A DNA stretch of 64,000 nucleotides. Source: Myxococcus stipitatus. GTDB taxonomy: Bacteria > Myxococcota > Myxococcia > Myxococcales > Myxococcaceae. Below, piece after piece: positions 41,388 to 50,301 of this stretch. The notes under the pieces were generated by a model. That model made no database searches and was not told the DNA's origin. It saw only the letters and a list, made by a program, of their open reading frames with translations. A program made the translations under genes and the position numbers. Where the stretch lies: the NCBI RefSeq assembly GCF_038561935.1, contig NZ_CP102770.1:3472001-3536000 (forward strand). The letters are read 5' to 3'. Each line of letters starts with the position of its first letter. The first letter of the stretch is position 1.

Positions 41388-41975
41388 ATGGAAAGGGTTG
41401 GCTCGAAGGACGCGATGCATGAGTCGTGGCGGGCTCCGCCCCTGCCCGTGCAGGTATCCCGGCGCAACTTCGAGGGATTGTTTGTCCATGCGCTCAAGCC
41501 CACGGGCGCGTTTGCCCAATCCTTGCGAGACATTGGCTACGACGCGGAGGTCTTCCAGGAGTATTACCCGCTGACGGTGTGGCGCGCCGCGCTGGGCGTG
41601 GCCCGGCGTTTCGCCTGCGCGGGACAACCCCTGGAGGAGGCGAATCGCGCACTCGGCCTGCGCTACGTGGAGGGGTTCGCGCAGACGCTGGTGGGGCGCA
41701 TCTTCGCCACCGCCGCGCCCCTGCTGGGGACGGAGCGGTGCCTGGCGCGGCTCCCCATGTACCTGCGGGCGGGCCGCGAGGACATGCGGATGGGCGTGGA
41801 GGCGGTGGGGCTGCGCGACTGGCGGGTGCGGGTGATGGATGGAGATCCGCTGCCGGACTTCGTGGCCGGCGTGGTGGAGGGCGTGCTGCGCCACACCCGC
41901 GCGGACACGCGGGTGGAGGTGCTGGAGCGGCAGTCCTCGGGATACCTGCTCCGGGTGTCGTGGGGCGAGGAGTGA
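41388..41975 (+). CDS. DUF2378 (TIGR02265-like) myxobacterial protein
   Basis: 195 residues from ATG 41388, preceded by GGGGGAG; the frame is open for 12 more codons upstream and an inner ATG at 41415 is also possible. The sequence follows the Myxococcus paralogous DUF2378 pattern: FEGLFVHALKPTGAFAQSLR, YYPLTVWRAALGVARRFA, YVEGFAQTLVGRIFATAAPL, RLPMYLRAGREDMRMGVEAV and DFVAGVVEGVLRHTRADT. Function is unknown. It is divergent from the hybrid histidine kinase and may share its regulation; DUF2378 genes often lie beside signalling genes in myxobacteria, which is a general impression, not evidence from this window. Confidence 0.8.
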   Translation: MERVGSKDAMHESWRAPPLPVQVSRRNFEGLFVHALKPTGAFAQSLRDIGYDAEVFQEYYPLTVWRAALGVARRFACAGQPLEEANRALGLRYVEGFAQTLVGRIFATAAPLLGTERCLARLPMYLRAGREDMRMGVEAVGLRDWRVRVMDGDPLPDFVAGVVEGVLRHTRADTRVEVLERQSSGYLLRVSWGEE

Positions 41976-41984
41976 GGCCGGGCG

Positions 41985-42992
41985 TCAGTTGAGGTAGCGC
42001 TTGGGCGGCGGTGGCGCGGGCCGGGTGGCGCGCGCGGGCTCTGGCTGCACCTGGAGCCAGCGGCCGATGACGTCCAGGAGGCCATCGAAGGTGTCGCGCA
42101 GCGCCCAGGCGCGGTCATCGGAGTCGGGCAGGCCCTCACAGCGGCGCAGTCCATCGCGCAGCGCGAGCTGGGCGCCGGGGAAGGCCTCGCACGAGTCGAT
42201 GAGCCGCTCGGCGGTCCGGGCGTAGAGGCGGTAACAGCCATCCACGTCGCCTCGGTTATAGGCCGGCGCTCCCGTGTTGATGGCGTGGCCCAGCGTGGTG
42301 GCGATGGACTCCAGCGCGTCCGACGTGGCGCCCTCGAGCAGGCTCAGCGGATGCTGGGGCACCTGGCGCACGCGGCCGGCCCTGCGGCGCGGGGCCTCCA
42401 GGACGGAGAGGGGCGCGCGAGACGAGGTGCGCAGCAGCGGGGCGACATAGCGGGTCGGGATGACGAGGCCCAGGGCGCGGCCGTTGGCCAGGGCCGCCGT
42501 GGCCACGCCCACCACCGCGCCGCGCATGTCCAGCACGGGACTTCCGGAGGCGTCGTCCGGGAGCGTCCGCGTCAGCTCCAGCAAGGTGAGCCAGTCGCCG
42601 AGCACCTGCACCGCCCGCACTTCTTGCGAGCGGATTTCCGGTGCGGGGCCGGCCATGGCTCGCAGGACGTAGACGGTGTCCCCCTCGCCAGGCAGCGAGA
42701 CGGGCGACACGTCGAGCGGCGGCGCGGGCGGAGGCAACGGGAGTCGGAGGACGGCCAGGTCCCTGCGGTCATCCATGGCGGCGATGTGGTCCACCTGCGC
42801 GCGGGTCCCGTCCGCCATCACCGCGTGGATGTGACGCGCCCCGGCCACCACGTGCAGGCTGGTGACGAGGTGGCCCTGGTCCGTGGCGATGAAGCCCGAG
42901 GCGCAGCGGCCATCCACTTCCAGCAGCACCAGGGAAGGTGAGGCCTGGACCAAGGCGTCACGGGGCGGAGACCTGTCGCTGCGCTCGGCCAT
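41985..42992 (-). CDS. Trypsin-like serine protease domain protein
   Basis: 335 residues; ATG 42992 has a strong AGGAGG element 6-7 bases upstream. The chymotrypsin/HtrA-type catalytic triad is visible as SLHVVAG (H47), RRDLAVL (D78) and DDASGSPVLD (S149), with the beta-barrel pattern FIATDQGHLVTSLHVVAG expected of the S1 family. No signal peptide and no PDZ domain are seen; the C-terminal 130 residues (helical, SLLEGATSDALESIATTLGH) have no known domain and may bind a regulator. It converges with the DUF2378 gene nine bases away. Cytoplasmic activity or an uncleaved export route is unresolved. Confidence 0.8.
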   Translation of the reverse strand: MAERSDRSPPRDALVQASPSLVLLEVDGRCASGFIATDQGHLVTSLHVVAGARHIHAVMADGTRAQVDHIAAMDDRRDLAVLRLPLPPPAPPLDVSPVSLPGEGDTVYVLRAMAGPAPEIRSQEVRAVQVLGDWLTLLELTRTLPDDASGSPVLDMRGAVVGVATAALANGRALGLVIPTRYVAPLLRTSSRAPLSVLEAPRRRAGRVRQVPQHPLSLLEGATSDALESIATTLGHAINTGAPAYNRGDVDGCYRLYARTAERLIDSCEAFPGAQLALRDGLRRCEGLPDSDDRAWALRDTFDGLLDVIGRWLQVQPEPARATRPAPPPPKRYLN

Positions 42993-43147
42993 GGAACCTC
43001 CTGCATCGAGGGGGATTCCAAGCGGCGGGGCCAAGGGACGCCTCCCCGCGCGCTCGCGGGCCCCGTTGTAGCAAGCCGCCTGCCCTCCACCCAACCCAGG
43101 TCGGCTCCCCCCCGGGCGTCAGGCCACTTGGTACTGGCATTGAAATG

Positions 43148-43172
43148 TCAGGTCGTTAAACCTCCGACCTGA
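43148..43172. promoter_or_regulatory. Inverted repeat abutting the uvrA start codon
   Basis: TCAGGTCG - nine bases - CGACCTGA is a perfect 8-bp dyad that ends one base before the uvrA ATG at 43174. It could be a repressor site or an RNA hairpin that controls translation; no purine-rich ribosome-binding site is visible in the same stretch. Confidence 0.45.
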
Positions 43173-43173
43173 A

Positions 43174-46100
43174 ATGCACAAGACCCACCTCGTAGGCGCC
43201 CGCACGCACAACCTGAAGGAACTCTCCGTCGACCTGGCCGAGGGAGAGCTGGTCTGCATCACCGGCGTCTCGGGGGCGGGCAAGTCGAGCCTGGCGCTCG
43301 ACACGCTGTATGCCGAAGGACAACGGCGCTTCGTGGAGAGCTTCAGCCCCTATGCCCGACAGTTCCTGGAGCGGCTGGAGCGGCCGCCCATGGAGGCACT
43401 GGAGCCGGTGGCCGCGGGGGGGGCGGTGGACCGGCGCGCGCCGGTGAAGAGCTCCCGCTCGACGGTGGCGACGCTGGCGGACGTGGAGCCGTACCTGTCC
43501 GCGCTCTTCACGCGCGAGGCGATGCCCGTGTGCCCCACGTGTGGCGTGGAGGCGGTGCGCACGGATGCGCGCTCCGCGGCGACGGCGCTGTTGCGCGAGT
43601 CCCCGGACGCCCCCGCCCTCATCGCGTTCCCGCTGCGCATCCCCGACACGGCGTCGTTCCTGGATGCCCGCGCGCGGCTGCTGAAGGACGGCTTCCACCG
43701 GCTGGTGGTGCAGGGCGAGGTGCGGGAGCTGGAGTCGCTCAAGCCCTCGGAGGCGACGGACTCGGCGGGGGTGGCGCGGGTGCTGGTGGACCGGGTGAAG
43801 CTGTCGCAGTCGCAGCTGTCCCGCGTGACGCAGGCGGTGGAGGACGCGTGGAACCGCGCCGAGGGCGAGGCCGTGGTGTGGGTCGCCGGCGGCGAGGCGA
43901 AGCGCGTGCGCCGGGGCCTGGTGTGTCCCCAGTGCGCGCGGGAGTTCGAGGCCGCGCGTCCCGGGCTGTTCAGCTACCAGTCGCCGGTGGGCGCGTGCGC
44001 GGCGTGCCGGGGCTTTGGCCGCACCATCGGCATCGACTGGGACAAGGTGACGCCCAACCCGGCGCTGAGCCTGTCGGAGGGCGCCATCCGTCCCTGGTCC
44101 GGCGCGTCGACGGAGTGGGAGCGGGGCATGCTCCAGCGCTGGTGCCGCGAGAAGGGCATCCCCATGGACAAGCCCTGGTCCTCGCTGACGAACGCGCAGC
44201 GCGAGTCGGTGCTGGAGGGCGCGGGAGACTATGACGAGGGCCGCCAGTATCCCGGCGTGCGCGCGTGGTTCCGGTGGATGGAGAGCCGCACGTACAAGAT
44301 GCACGTGCGCGTGCTGCTGGCGCGCTACCGCGCGTATTCGCTGTGCCAGAGCTGTGGCGGCGCGCGGCTCAACGAGCAGGCCCGTGCGTACCGCGTGGGC
44401 GGGCTGGACCTGCCGGGGTGGCATGGGCTGGAGCTGACGGAGGCGGTGGCTCGGCTGGAGGCGCTGCGCCCGACGACGGGGCAGGGGGAGCTGGCGCGGC
44501 GGGAGCTGTCCGCGCGCCTGCGCTACCTGCGGCGCGTGGGCCTGGGCTACCTCACGTTGGACCGTCAGGCTCGCACGCTGTCCGGAGGCGAGGCGCAGCG
44601 CGTGTCGCTGACGGCGGCGCTGGGTACGTCGCTGACGGGCTCGCTGTTCGTGCTGGACGAGCCCACCGTGGGCCTCCACCCGGGGGATGTGCCGCCGCTG
44701 ACGGAGGCCATCGCCGAGCTGGCCGAGCGCGGCAACATCGCGCTGGTGATTGAACACGACCCGCTGGTCATCCGCTCCGCGCATCGCGTGCTGGAGCTGG
44801 GGCCGGGGGCGGGGCGAGAGGGGGGCCAGCTGTGCTTCGACGGCACGCCCGAGGCGCTCGCGAAGCGCGCGGACCTGCCCACCGGGCGGCTCCTCGCGGG
44901 GACGGGGGACGCGCCGAGGACGCCGCGCAAGCGCACCGGCTCACTGGAGATTCGGGGCGCGCGCGAGCACAACCTGAAGGCGCTGTCGGTGAGCGTGCCG
45001 CTGGGCGTGCTGTGCGCGGTGACGGGGCCGAGCGGCTCCGGCAAGAGCACGCTGGTGGATGAGGTCATCTACCGGCACCTGGCTCGGCGGCTGGGTGTGA
45101 AGGATGTGGAGGCTCCGGGCGCAGTGGACGCGCTGGAGGGCGCGGAGGAGGTAAAGTCCATCACCTTCGTGGACCAGTCTCCGCTGGGGCGCACGTCGCG
45201 CGGCAACGCGGCCACGTACACGAAGGCGTGGGACAAGCTGCGAGAGCTCTTCGCCTCGGAGCCGGACGCGGAGGTGCGCGGCCTGACGCCGGCCCACTTC
45301 TCCTTCAACGTGGACAAGGGCCGCTGCGAGGCGTGCTCGGGCGAAGGCTACGAGACGGTGGAGATGCAGTTCCTCGCGGACGTGGCCCTCTTGTGCGCGG
45401 TGTGCCGGGGCCGGCGCTTCAAGGAGGAGGTGCTCGCCGTCCGTCACCAGGGCTTCAGCGTGGCGCAGGTGCTGGAGATGACGGTGGCGGAGGTGCTCCA
45501 GCACTTCGGGAAGGACACCGCGCTTCAGCGCACGCTCGGGCCGGTGGCTCGGCTGGGCCTGGGCTACCTGCCGCTGGGGCAGCCGCTGTCCACGCTGTCT
45601 GGCGGTGAGGCGCAGCGGCTGAAGCTCGCGCGGGCCTTGGCCAGTGAGTCGAAGGACGCGCTGTTCATCATCGACGAGCCGAGCGCGGGCCTGCATGCGG
45701 AGGACGTGCGCCACGTCATCGACGCGCTGCACGCACTGGTGGGACGAGGGGCCAGTGTCCTCGTCGTCGACCACGACGTGTCGGTGATGAAGGCGTCGGA
45801 CTGGATGGTGGACCTGGGGCCCGTGGGTGGGCGCGACGGTGGGCGACTGGTGGCGGAGGGGACGCCCGCGGACGTGGCTCGAGGGAAGGGCGCGACGGCG
45901 GAGGCGCTCCGGGGCGAGCGTCGCGCCCAGGCGCGTCCGTCGAAGCCGCGCAAGGCCGCGAAGGACGCGGCGCCGGCCATCGAGGTGGAGCACGCGCGCG
46001 AGCACAACCTCCAGGACGTGTCCTGCAAGATTCCGCTGGGCAAGCTCACCGTCGTCACGGGGCCGAGCGGCTCGGGCAAGAGCTCGCTGGCGTTCGACGT

Positions 46101-48480
46101 GGTGTTCGCGGAAGGGCAGCGGCGCTTCCTGGAGACGCTGAGCCCGTATGCGCGCCAGTTCCTGCCGACGATGCCTCGGCCGGACGTGGAGCGTGTCAGC
46201 TCCATTCCTCCGTCGGTGGCGCTGGAGCAGCGCACCTCTCGCGCGGGCGGCACCAGCACGGTGGCCACCGTCACCGAGGTGGCCCACTACCTGCGCCTCC
46301 TGTTCGCCAAGCTGGGCGAGCCGCACTGCCCCAAGGACGACACGCCCATCACCTCCATGTCGCCCGAGCTCCTCTTCGCGCAGCTCCAGGCGATGAAGGG
46401 CGAGGGGACGGTGCTGGCTCCCGCGGTGAGGGCGCGCAAGGGCACCTACCTGGATGTCTTCACGGCGGCGGCGCGCGCGGGCATCACCCAGGCCATCGTC
46501 GACGGGGAGCTCGCCTCGACGGATGACCCGCCTCGCCTGGCGAAGACGCGTGAGCACGACATCGACCTGGTCATGTTCGAGGGCAAGCTCTCCAAGCTGC
46601 CGCGAGACTTGTTCGACAAGGCGCTCGGTTGGGGACAGGGGGCCTTGAAGATTCGCGCGGGAAAGGGCGAGACGCTGCTGTCCACCGAGCGCACCTGTCC
46701 TCGGTGCGGCACCGCCGTGCCGGAGCTGGACCCGCGCTGGTTCTCGTTCAACACGAAGCAGGGCCGCTGCGACTCATGCGAGGGCATGGGCATCCAGGGC
46801 GGCCCCACCGCGCAGGCCGAGGGCGAGACGGCGCCGTGCAAGGCGTGTGGTGGAAGTCGCTTGGACCCGGTGCCGCGTGGGGTGCGGCTCGAGGGCGCGC
46901 GCTATCACGAGGTGGTGCGTCAGTCCGTCGCCTCCGCGCTCGCTCGGGTGAAGGGGTGGAAGTTCAAGGGGGACCGCGCGTTGCTCGGCGAGCCCTCTCG
47001 TCAGGAGCTGCTGCGGCGCATGGAGTTCCTCGAGCGCGTGGGGCTCGGTTACCTCTCGCTGGACCGCAACGCGGCGACGCTGTCGGGCGGAGAGATGCAG
47101 CGACTGCGGCTGTCGGCGCAGCTGGGCGCGGGCCTCACGGGGGCGATGTACGTGCTCGATGAGCCCACCATCGGCCTGCATCCTCGCGACACACATCGGC
47201 TCCTGGACAACCTGCGGGCCCTGGTGAACACGGGCTCCACGGTGCTGGTGGTGGAGCACGACTCAGACACCATTCGCGCGGCGGACCACCTGCTGGACCT
47301 GGGGCCTACCGGTGGGCGTGGCGGTGGTCGCATCCTCGCGGAGGGGCCTCCGGACGTCGTCCTCCAGGGGGATTCTCCCACGGCGCATGCGCTGCGCGAG
47401 TCACAGGTGCGGCCTCCCTCCGGACGTGGTGCGCCCCAGAAGTGGATCGAGCTGAAGGGCGCGCGCGCGAACAACCTCAAGCGCGTGGACCTGCGGCTCC
47501 CGGTGGGCCGGCTCAACGTCGTCAGCGGGGTCTCCGGCTCGGGCAAGAGCACGCTGGTGCGGCAGGTGCTGTACCCGGCGCTGCGCGAGGCACTGGAGCT
47601 GGTGTCGTCGAAGCCCGGACCGTTCGACTCGCTGAAAGGCGTGGAGGCGGTGAAGCGGGTGATGTCCGTGGACCAGTCGCCCATCGGACGCACGCCGCGC
47701 TCGGTGCCCGCGACGTTCCTGGGCATCTGGGATGAGCTGCGGCGCGCCTTCGCCGCCACGCCCGAGGCGAAGATTCGCGGCTTCTCCGCCGCGCGCTTCT
47801 CCTTCAACACGGCCAGCGGCGGACGCTGCACCACCTGCGAGGGACAGGGCTCCATCTCCCACGAGATGTCCTTCCTCCCGGACGTGGTGACGCCGTGCGA
47901 GGCCTGCGGTGGGGCGCGCTTCGACGCGGCCACGCTGGAGATCCGCTACCACGGCTTGTCCATCGGCGACGTGCTCCGCCTGTCCGCGGACGAGGCCAAG
48001 GATGTCTTCAAGGCCCTGCCCAAGGTGGCCGCGCCGCTCCAGTGTCTGTCGGACCTGGGTGTGGGGTATCTCCAACTGGGTCAGGGCTCCAACACGCTGT
48101 CCGGTGGCGAGGCGCAGCGCTTGAAGCTGGCCTCCGAGCTGACGGCCTCTTCTCGGCATGAGCCCACGCTCTACGTGCTCGACGAGCCCACCACCGGGTT
48201 GCACCTGGGGGACGTGGAGAAGCTCATCACGTTCATGGGGCGGCTCGTGGACCGGGGCGACACGCTGGTGGTCATCGAGCACCACCCGTCGGTCATCGGC
48301 GCGGCGGACCATGTGGTGGAGCTGGGGCCCGAGGGAGGCGAGGAGGGTGGCCTCATCGTCGCGGAGGGCACGCCTCGCGAGGTGGCGAAGGTGAAGTCCG
48401 CGACGGGTCGGGTGCTGCGCTCGCTCTTCACGAACGAGGAGCCCGCGTCGTCGCGACGGGGCTCGGGGGCCTCCCGGTGA
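43174..48480 (+). CDS. uvrA: Double-length excinuclease ABC subunit A (tandem UvrA)
   Basis: DNA damage-recognition ATPase of nucleotide excision repair, 1768 residues, about twice the usual 940. Two complete UvrA units are fused. Walker A motifs: GVSGAGKSS (31-39), GPSGSGKST (near 617), GPSGSGKSS (near 961) and GVSGSGKST (near 1451). ABC signatures LSGGEAQRV, LSGGEAQRL, LSGGEMQRL and LSGGEAQRL follow each, with D-loops VLDEPTVGLHPGD, IIDEPSAGLHAED, VLDEPTIGLHPRD and VLDEPTTGLHLGD. The zinc-finger Cys pairs (CPTCGVEAV, CEACSGEGYETVE, CPRCGTAVPEL, CTTCEGQGS) are kept in both. Chlamydia has a similar double UvrA. No frameshift is seen; the units are diverged enough to be an old fusion. Confidence 0.96.
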   Translation: MHKTHLVGARTHNLKELSVDLAEGELVCITGVSGAGKSSLALDTLYAEGQRRFVESFSPYARQFLERLERPPMEALEPVAAGGAVDRRAPVKSSRSTVATLADVEPYLSALFTREAMPVCPTCGVEAVRTDARSAATALLRESPDAPALIAFPLRIPDTASFLDARARLLKDGFHRLVVQGEVRELESLKPSEATDSAGVARVLVDRVKLSQSQLSRVTQAVEDAWNRAEGEAVVWVAGGEAKRVRRGLVCPQCAREFEAARPGLFSYQSPVGACAACRGFGRTIGIDWDKVTPNPALSLSEGAIRPWSGASTEWERGMLQRWCREKGIPMDKPWSSLTNAQRESVLEGAGDYDEGRQYPGVRAWFRWMESRTYKMHVRVLLARYRAYSLCQSCGGARLNEQARAYRVGGLDLPGWHGLELTEAVARLEALRPTTGQGELARRELSARLRYLRRVGLGYLTLDRQARTLSGGEAQRVSLTAALGTSLTGSLFVLDEPTVGLHPGDVPPLTEAIAELAERGNIALVIEHDPLVIRSAHRVLELGPGAGREGGQLCFDGTPEALAKRADLPTGRLLAGTGDAPRTPRKRTGSLEIRGAREHNLKALSVSVPLGVLCAVTGPSGSGKSTLVDEVIYRHLARRLGVKDVEAPGAVDALEGAEEVKSITFVDQSPLGRTSRGNAATYTKAWDKLRELFASEPDAEVRGLTPAHFSFNVDKGRCEACSGEGYETVEMQFLADVALLCAVCRGRRFKEEVLAVRHQGFSVAQVLEMTVAEVLQHFGKDTALQRTLGPVARLGLGYLPLGQPLSTLSGGEAQRLKLARALASESKDALFIIDEPSAGLHAEDVRHVIDALHALVGRGASVLVVDHDVSVMKASDWMVDLGPVGGRDGGRLVAEGTPADVARGKGATAEALRGERRAQARPSKPRKAAKDAAPAIEVEHAREHNLQDVSCKIPLGKLTVVTGPSGSGKSSLAFDVVFAEGQRRFLETLSPYARQFLPTMPRPDVERVSSIPPSVALEQRTSRAGGTSTVATVTEVAHYLRLLFAKLGEPHCPKDDTPITSMSPELLFAQLQAMKGEGTVLAPAVRARKGTYLDVFTAAARAGITQAIVDGELASTDDPPRLAKTREHDIDLVMFEGKLSKLPRDLFDKALGWGQGALKIRAGKGETLLSTERTCPRCGTAVPELDPRWFSFNTKQGRCDSCEGMGIQGGPTAQAEGETAPCKACGGSRLDPVPRGVRLEGARYHEVVRQSVASALARVKGWKFKGDRALLGEPSRQELLRRMEFLERVGLGYLSLDRNAATLSGGEMQRLRLSAQLGAGLTGAMYVLDEPTIGLHPRDTHRLLDNLRALVNTGSTVLVVEHDSDTIRAADHLLDLGPTGGRGGGRILAEGPPDVVLQGDSPTAHALRESQVRPPSGRGAPQKWIELKGARANNLKRVDLRLPVGRLNVVSGVSGSGKSTLVRQVLYPALREALELVSSKPGPFDSLKGVEAVKRVMSVDQSPIGRTPRSVPATFLGIWDELRRAFAATPEAKIRGFSAARFSFNTASGGRCTTCEGQGSISHEMSFLPDVVTPCEACGGARFDAATLEIRYHGLSIGDVLRLSADEAKDVFKALPKVAAPLQCLSDLGVGYLQLGQGSNTLSGGEAQRLKLASELTASSRHEPTLYVLDEPTTGLHLGDVEKLITFMGRLVDRGDTLVVIEHHPSVIGAADHVVELGPEGGEEGGLIVAEGTPREVAKVKSATGRVLRSLFTNEEPASSRRGSGASR

Positions 48481-48547
48481 CGCGGATGTCGGGGACAGGA
48501 CAGAAGGCCGTGAAACGGGGCCGCGCCTTCGGCATTGTTGCGGCCGC

Positions 48548-49123
48548 ATGAGAACCGTCCCTCTGCTGACCCTCGTCACCGCGCTCGCCGTCACCCCGGC
48601 GCTCGCCTCCACCCCTTCGAAGTCCCAGCCCGCGAGCGAGAAGACCTCCATGTCCCTGCACGACCTGTCCGCCAACCGCCTCGATGGCAAGCCCGCGAAG
48701 CTCTCCGACTACCAGGGCAAGGTCCTGGTCATCGTGAACACCGCGTCGGAGTGTGGTTACACGCCGCAGTACGCGGGCCTGGAGAAGCTCTACAAGGAAT
48801 ACAAGGCCAAGGGCGTCGAGGTGCTGGGCTTCCCGTCCAATGACTTCGGCGAGCAGGAGCCGGGGACCTCGGAGCAGATCGCCAAGTTCTGCGAGCTCCG
48901 CTTCAAGGTCACCTTCCCCATGTTCGAGAAGGTGAAGACGAAGGGCGACGGCCAGTCCCCCGTGTATGCCTTCCTGGCGAAGAAGCACGACGCGCCGAAG
49001 TGGAACTTCCACAAGTACGTCGTGGGCAAGGACGGCCAGGTCCTCGCGGGCTTCCCGAGCAAGGTGACGCCGGAGAGCGACGAGTTGCGCAAGGCCATCG
49101 ACGCCGCGCTCGCGCAGAAGTAG
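48548..49123 (+). CDS. Glutathione peroxidase family protein, exported
   Basis: Thiol peroxidase of 191 residues with a Sec signal (MRTVPLLTLVTALAVTPALA). The catalytic tetrad is seen as Cys in NTASECGYTPQYAGLEKLY (in place of selenocysteine), Gln in GFPSNDFGEQEPG, and Trp and Asn in APKWNFHKYVV. The family normally reduces peroxides with glutathione or thioredoxin; the Cys form usually prefers thioredoxin. Location in the periplasm would protect envelope lipids. It follows the uvrA stop by 67 bases on the same strand, so the two may be cotranscribed. Confidence 0.93.
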   Translation: MRTVPLLTLVTALAVTPALASTPSKSQPASEKTSMSLHDLSANRLDGKPAKLSDYQGKVLVIVNTASECGYTPQYAGLEKLYKEYKAKGVEVLGFPSNDFGEQEPGTSEQIAKFCELRFKVTFPMFEKVKTKGDGQSPVYAFLAKKHDAPKWNFHKYVVGKDGQVLAGFPSKVTPESDELRKAIDAALAQK

Positions 49124-49298
49124 GGCTCGCCGCCTCGCCGGCCTGGGAGAGCGGCCACCCAGGCCGGCGCTCCAGGGCTCGGGGCGGGAAGGGCACCCGA
49201 GCACCGACGCTCCTTCCGCCGTCCTCCCAGCATGCGACCCGAGGAGCCCCCATGGCGTGTGCGCCACGGGGGTCCCACCGTGGCTGGAGGAGGCGTGC

Positions 49299-50297
49299 AT
49301 GGCCATCGCGTCGACACCTGGACTCGGGACGAAGGAGGAGGCGTGGCCCGCGCTCTCCTTCATGGAGTGGAAGGACACCCTCGCCACGCTGCACCGCTAC
49401 ACGCAGGTGCTCGGCAAGGTGCGGCTGGCGCTGACGCCGCCGGAGAACCACTGGTGGAATGTGTCCTTCCGCGTGACGTCGAGGGGCCTGTCCACGATGC
49501 TCATTCCCTATGGGAATGGGAGCTTCGAGGTGGACTTCGACTTCCTCGCCAACGAGCTGCGCTTCCTGACGAGTCGCGGCGACGTGCGCGTCATGGAGCT
49601 GACGTCGCGGCCGGTGGCGGAGTTCTACCGCGATGTGATGGCCACGCTGCGCTCGCTGGGCATCGAGGTGAGCATCTGGGACCGGCCGGTGGAGATTCCG
49701 GACGACACCACGCGGTTCAGCGAGGACGAGCACCACTCCATCTACGTGCCGGAGCAGGCCCGGCGCTTCTGGCGGGCGCTGCTGCAAGCGAACATCGTGC
49801 TGAAGGAGTTCCGTGCGCGCTTCACGGGCAAGTGCAGCCCGGTGCAGTTCTTCTGGGGGAGCTTCGACCTGGCGGTGACGCGCTTCGGAGGCAGGCCCGC
49901 GCCGGTGCGTCCGGGGGCGGACGCGGTGACGGCCGAGGCGTACTGCGAGGAGGTCTGTAGCGCGGGCTTCTGGCCCGGGACCGAGGCGCTGGGAGGCGCG
50001 TCCTTCTACTGCTACGCGGCCCCGGAGCCGCCGGGCTTCTCCTCGGCGCAAGTGGAGCCCGCTTCGGGCGGTTATTCGAAGGACCTCAAGGAGTTCCTCC
50101 TGCCCTACGAAGCCGTGCGGCGCGCGAGCAACCCGAGGGCCTTCCTGCTCGACTTCCTGCAGACGACGTATGACGCCTGCGCGGACCTGGGGAAGTGGGA
50201 CCGCACCCGACTGGAGCGCCCGCTCATCCTCCCCGACAGCGTGAAAGCGTCGCACGCCGTCTCGCCGGAAGGGTCTCCCCTCGGCGCGAGTCCGTAG
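49299..50297 (+). CDS. DUF5996 family protein
   Basis: 332 residues from ATG 49299. The family opening MEWKDTLATLHRYTQVLGKV and later WWNVSFRVTSRGLSTMLIPY, SFEVDFDFLANELRFLTSRG, VEIPDDTTRFSEDEHHSIYV, QFFWGSFDLAVTRFGGRPAP and EASFYCYAAPEPPG-like segments fit DUF5996, a conserved family of unknown function. The conserved His/Trp/Asp residues (HRY, HWW, FWGSFDL) suggest an enzyme, but no fold is recognised. No signal peptide. It converges with a lipoprotein gene, four bases between stops. Confidence 0.88.
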   Translation: MAIASTPGLGTKEEAWPALSFMEWKDTLATLHRYTQVLGKVRLALTPPENHWWNVSFRVTSRGLSTMLIPYGNGSFEVDFDFLANELRFLTSRGDVRVMELTSRPVAEFYRDVMATLRSLGIEVSIWDRPVEIPDDTTRFSEDEHHSIYVPEQARRFWRALLQANIVLKEFRARFTGKCSPVQFFWGSFDLAVTRFGGRPAPVRPGADAVTAEAYCEEVCSAGFWPGTEALGGASFYCYAAPEPPGFSSAQVEPASGGYSKDLKEFLLPYEAVRRASNPRAFLLDFLQTTYDACADLGKWDRTRLERPLILPDSVKASHAVSPEGSPLGASP

Positions 50298-50301
50298 CCT
50301 T

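Noticed and set aside
43156..44784. Minus-strand open frame of 542 codons at the start of uvrA
   Set aside because: Antisense to UvrA with Arg/Gln-rich, motif-free composition.
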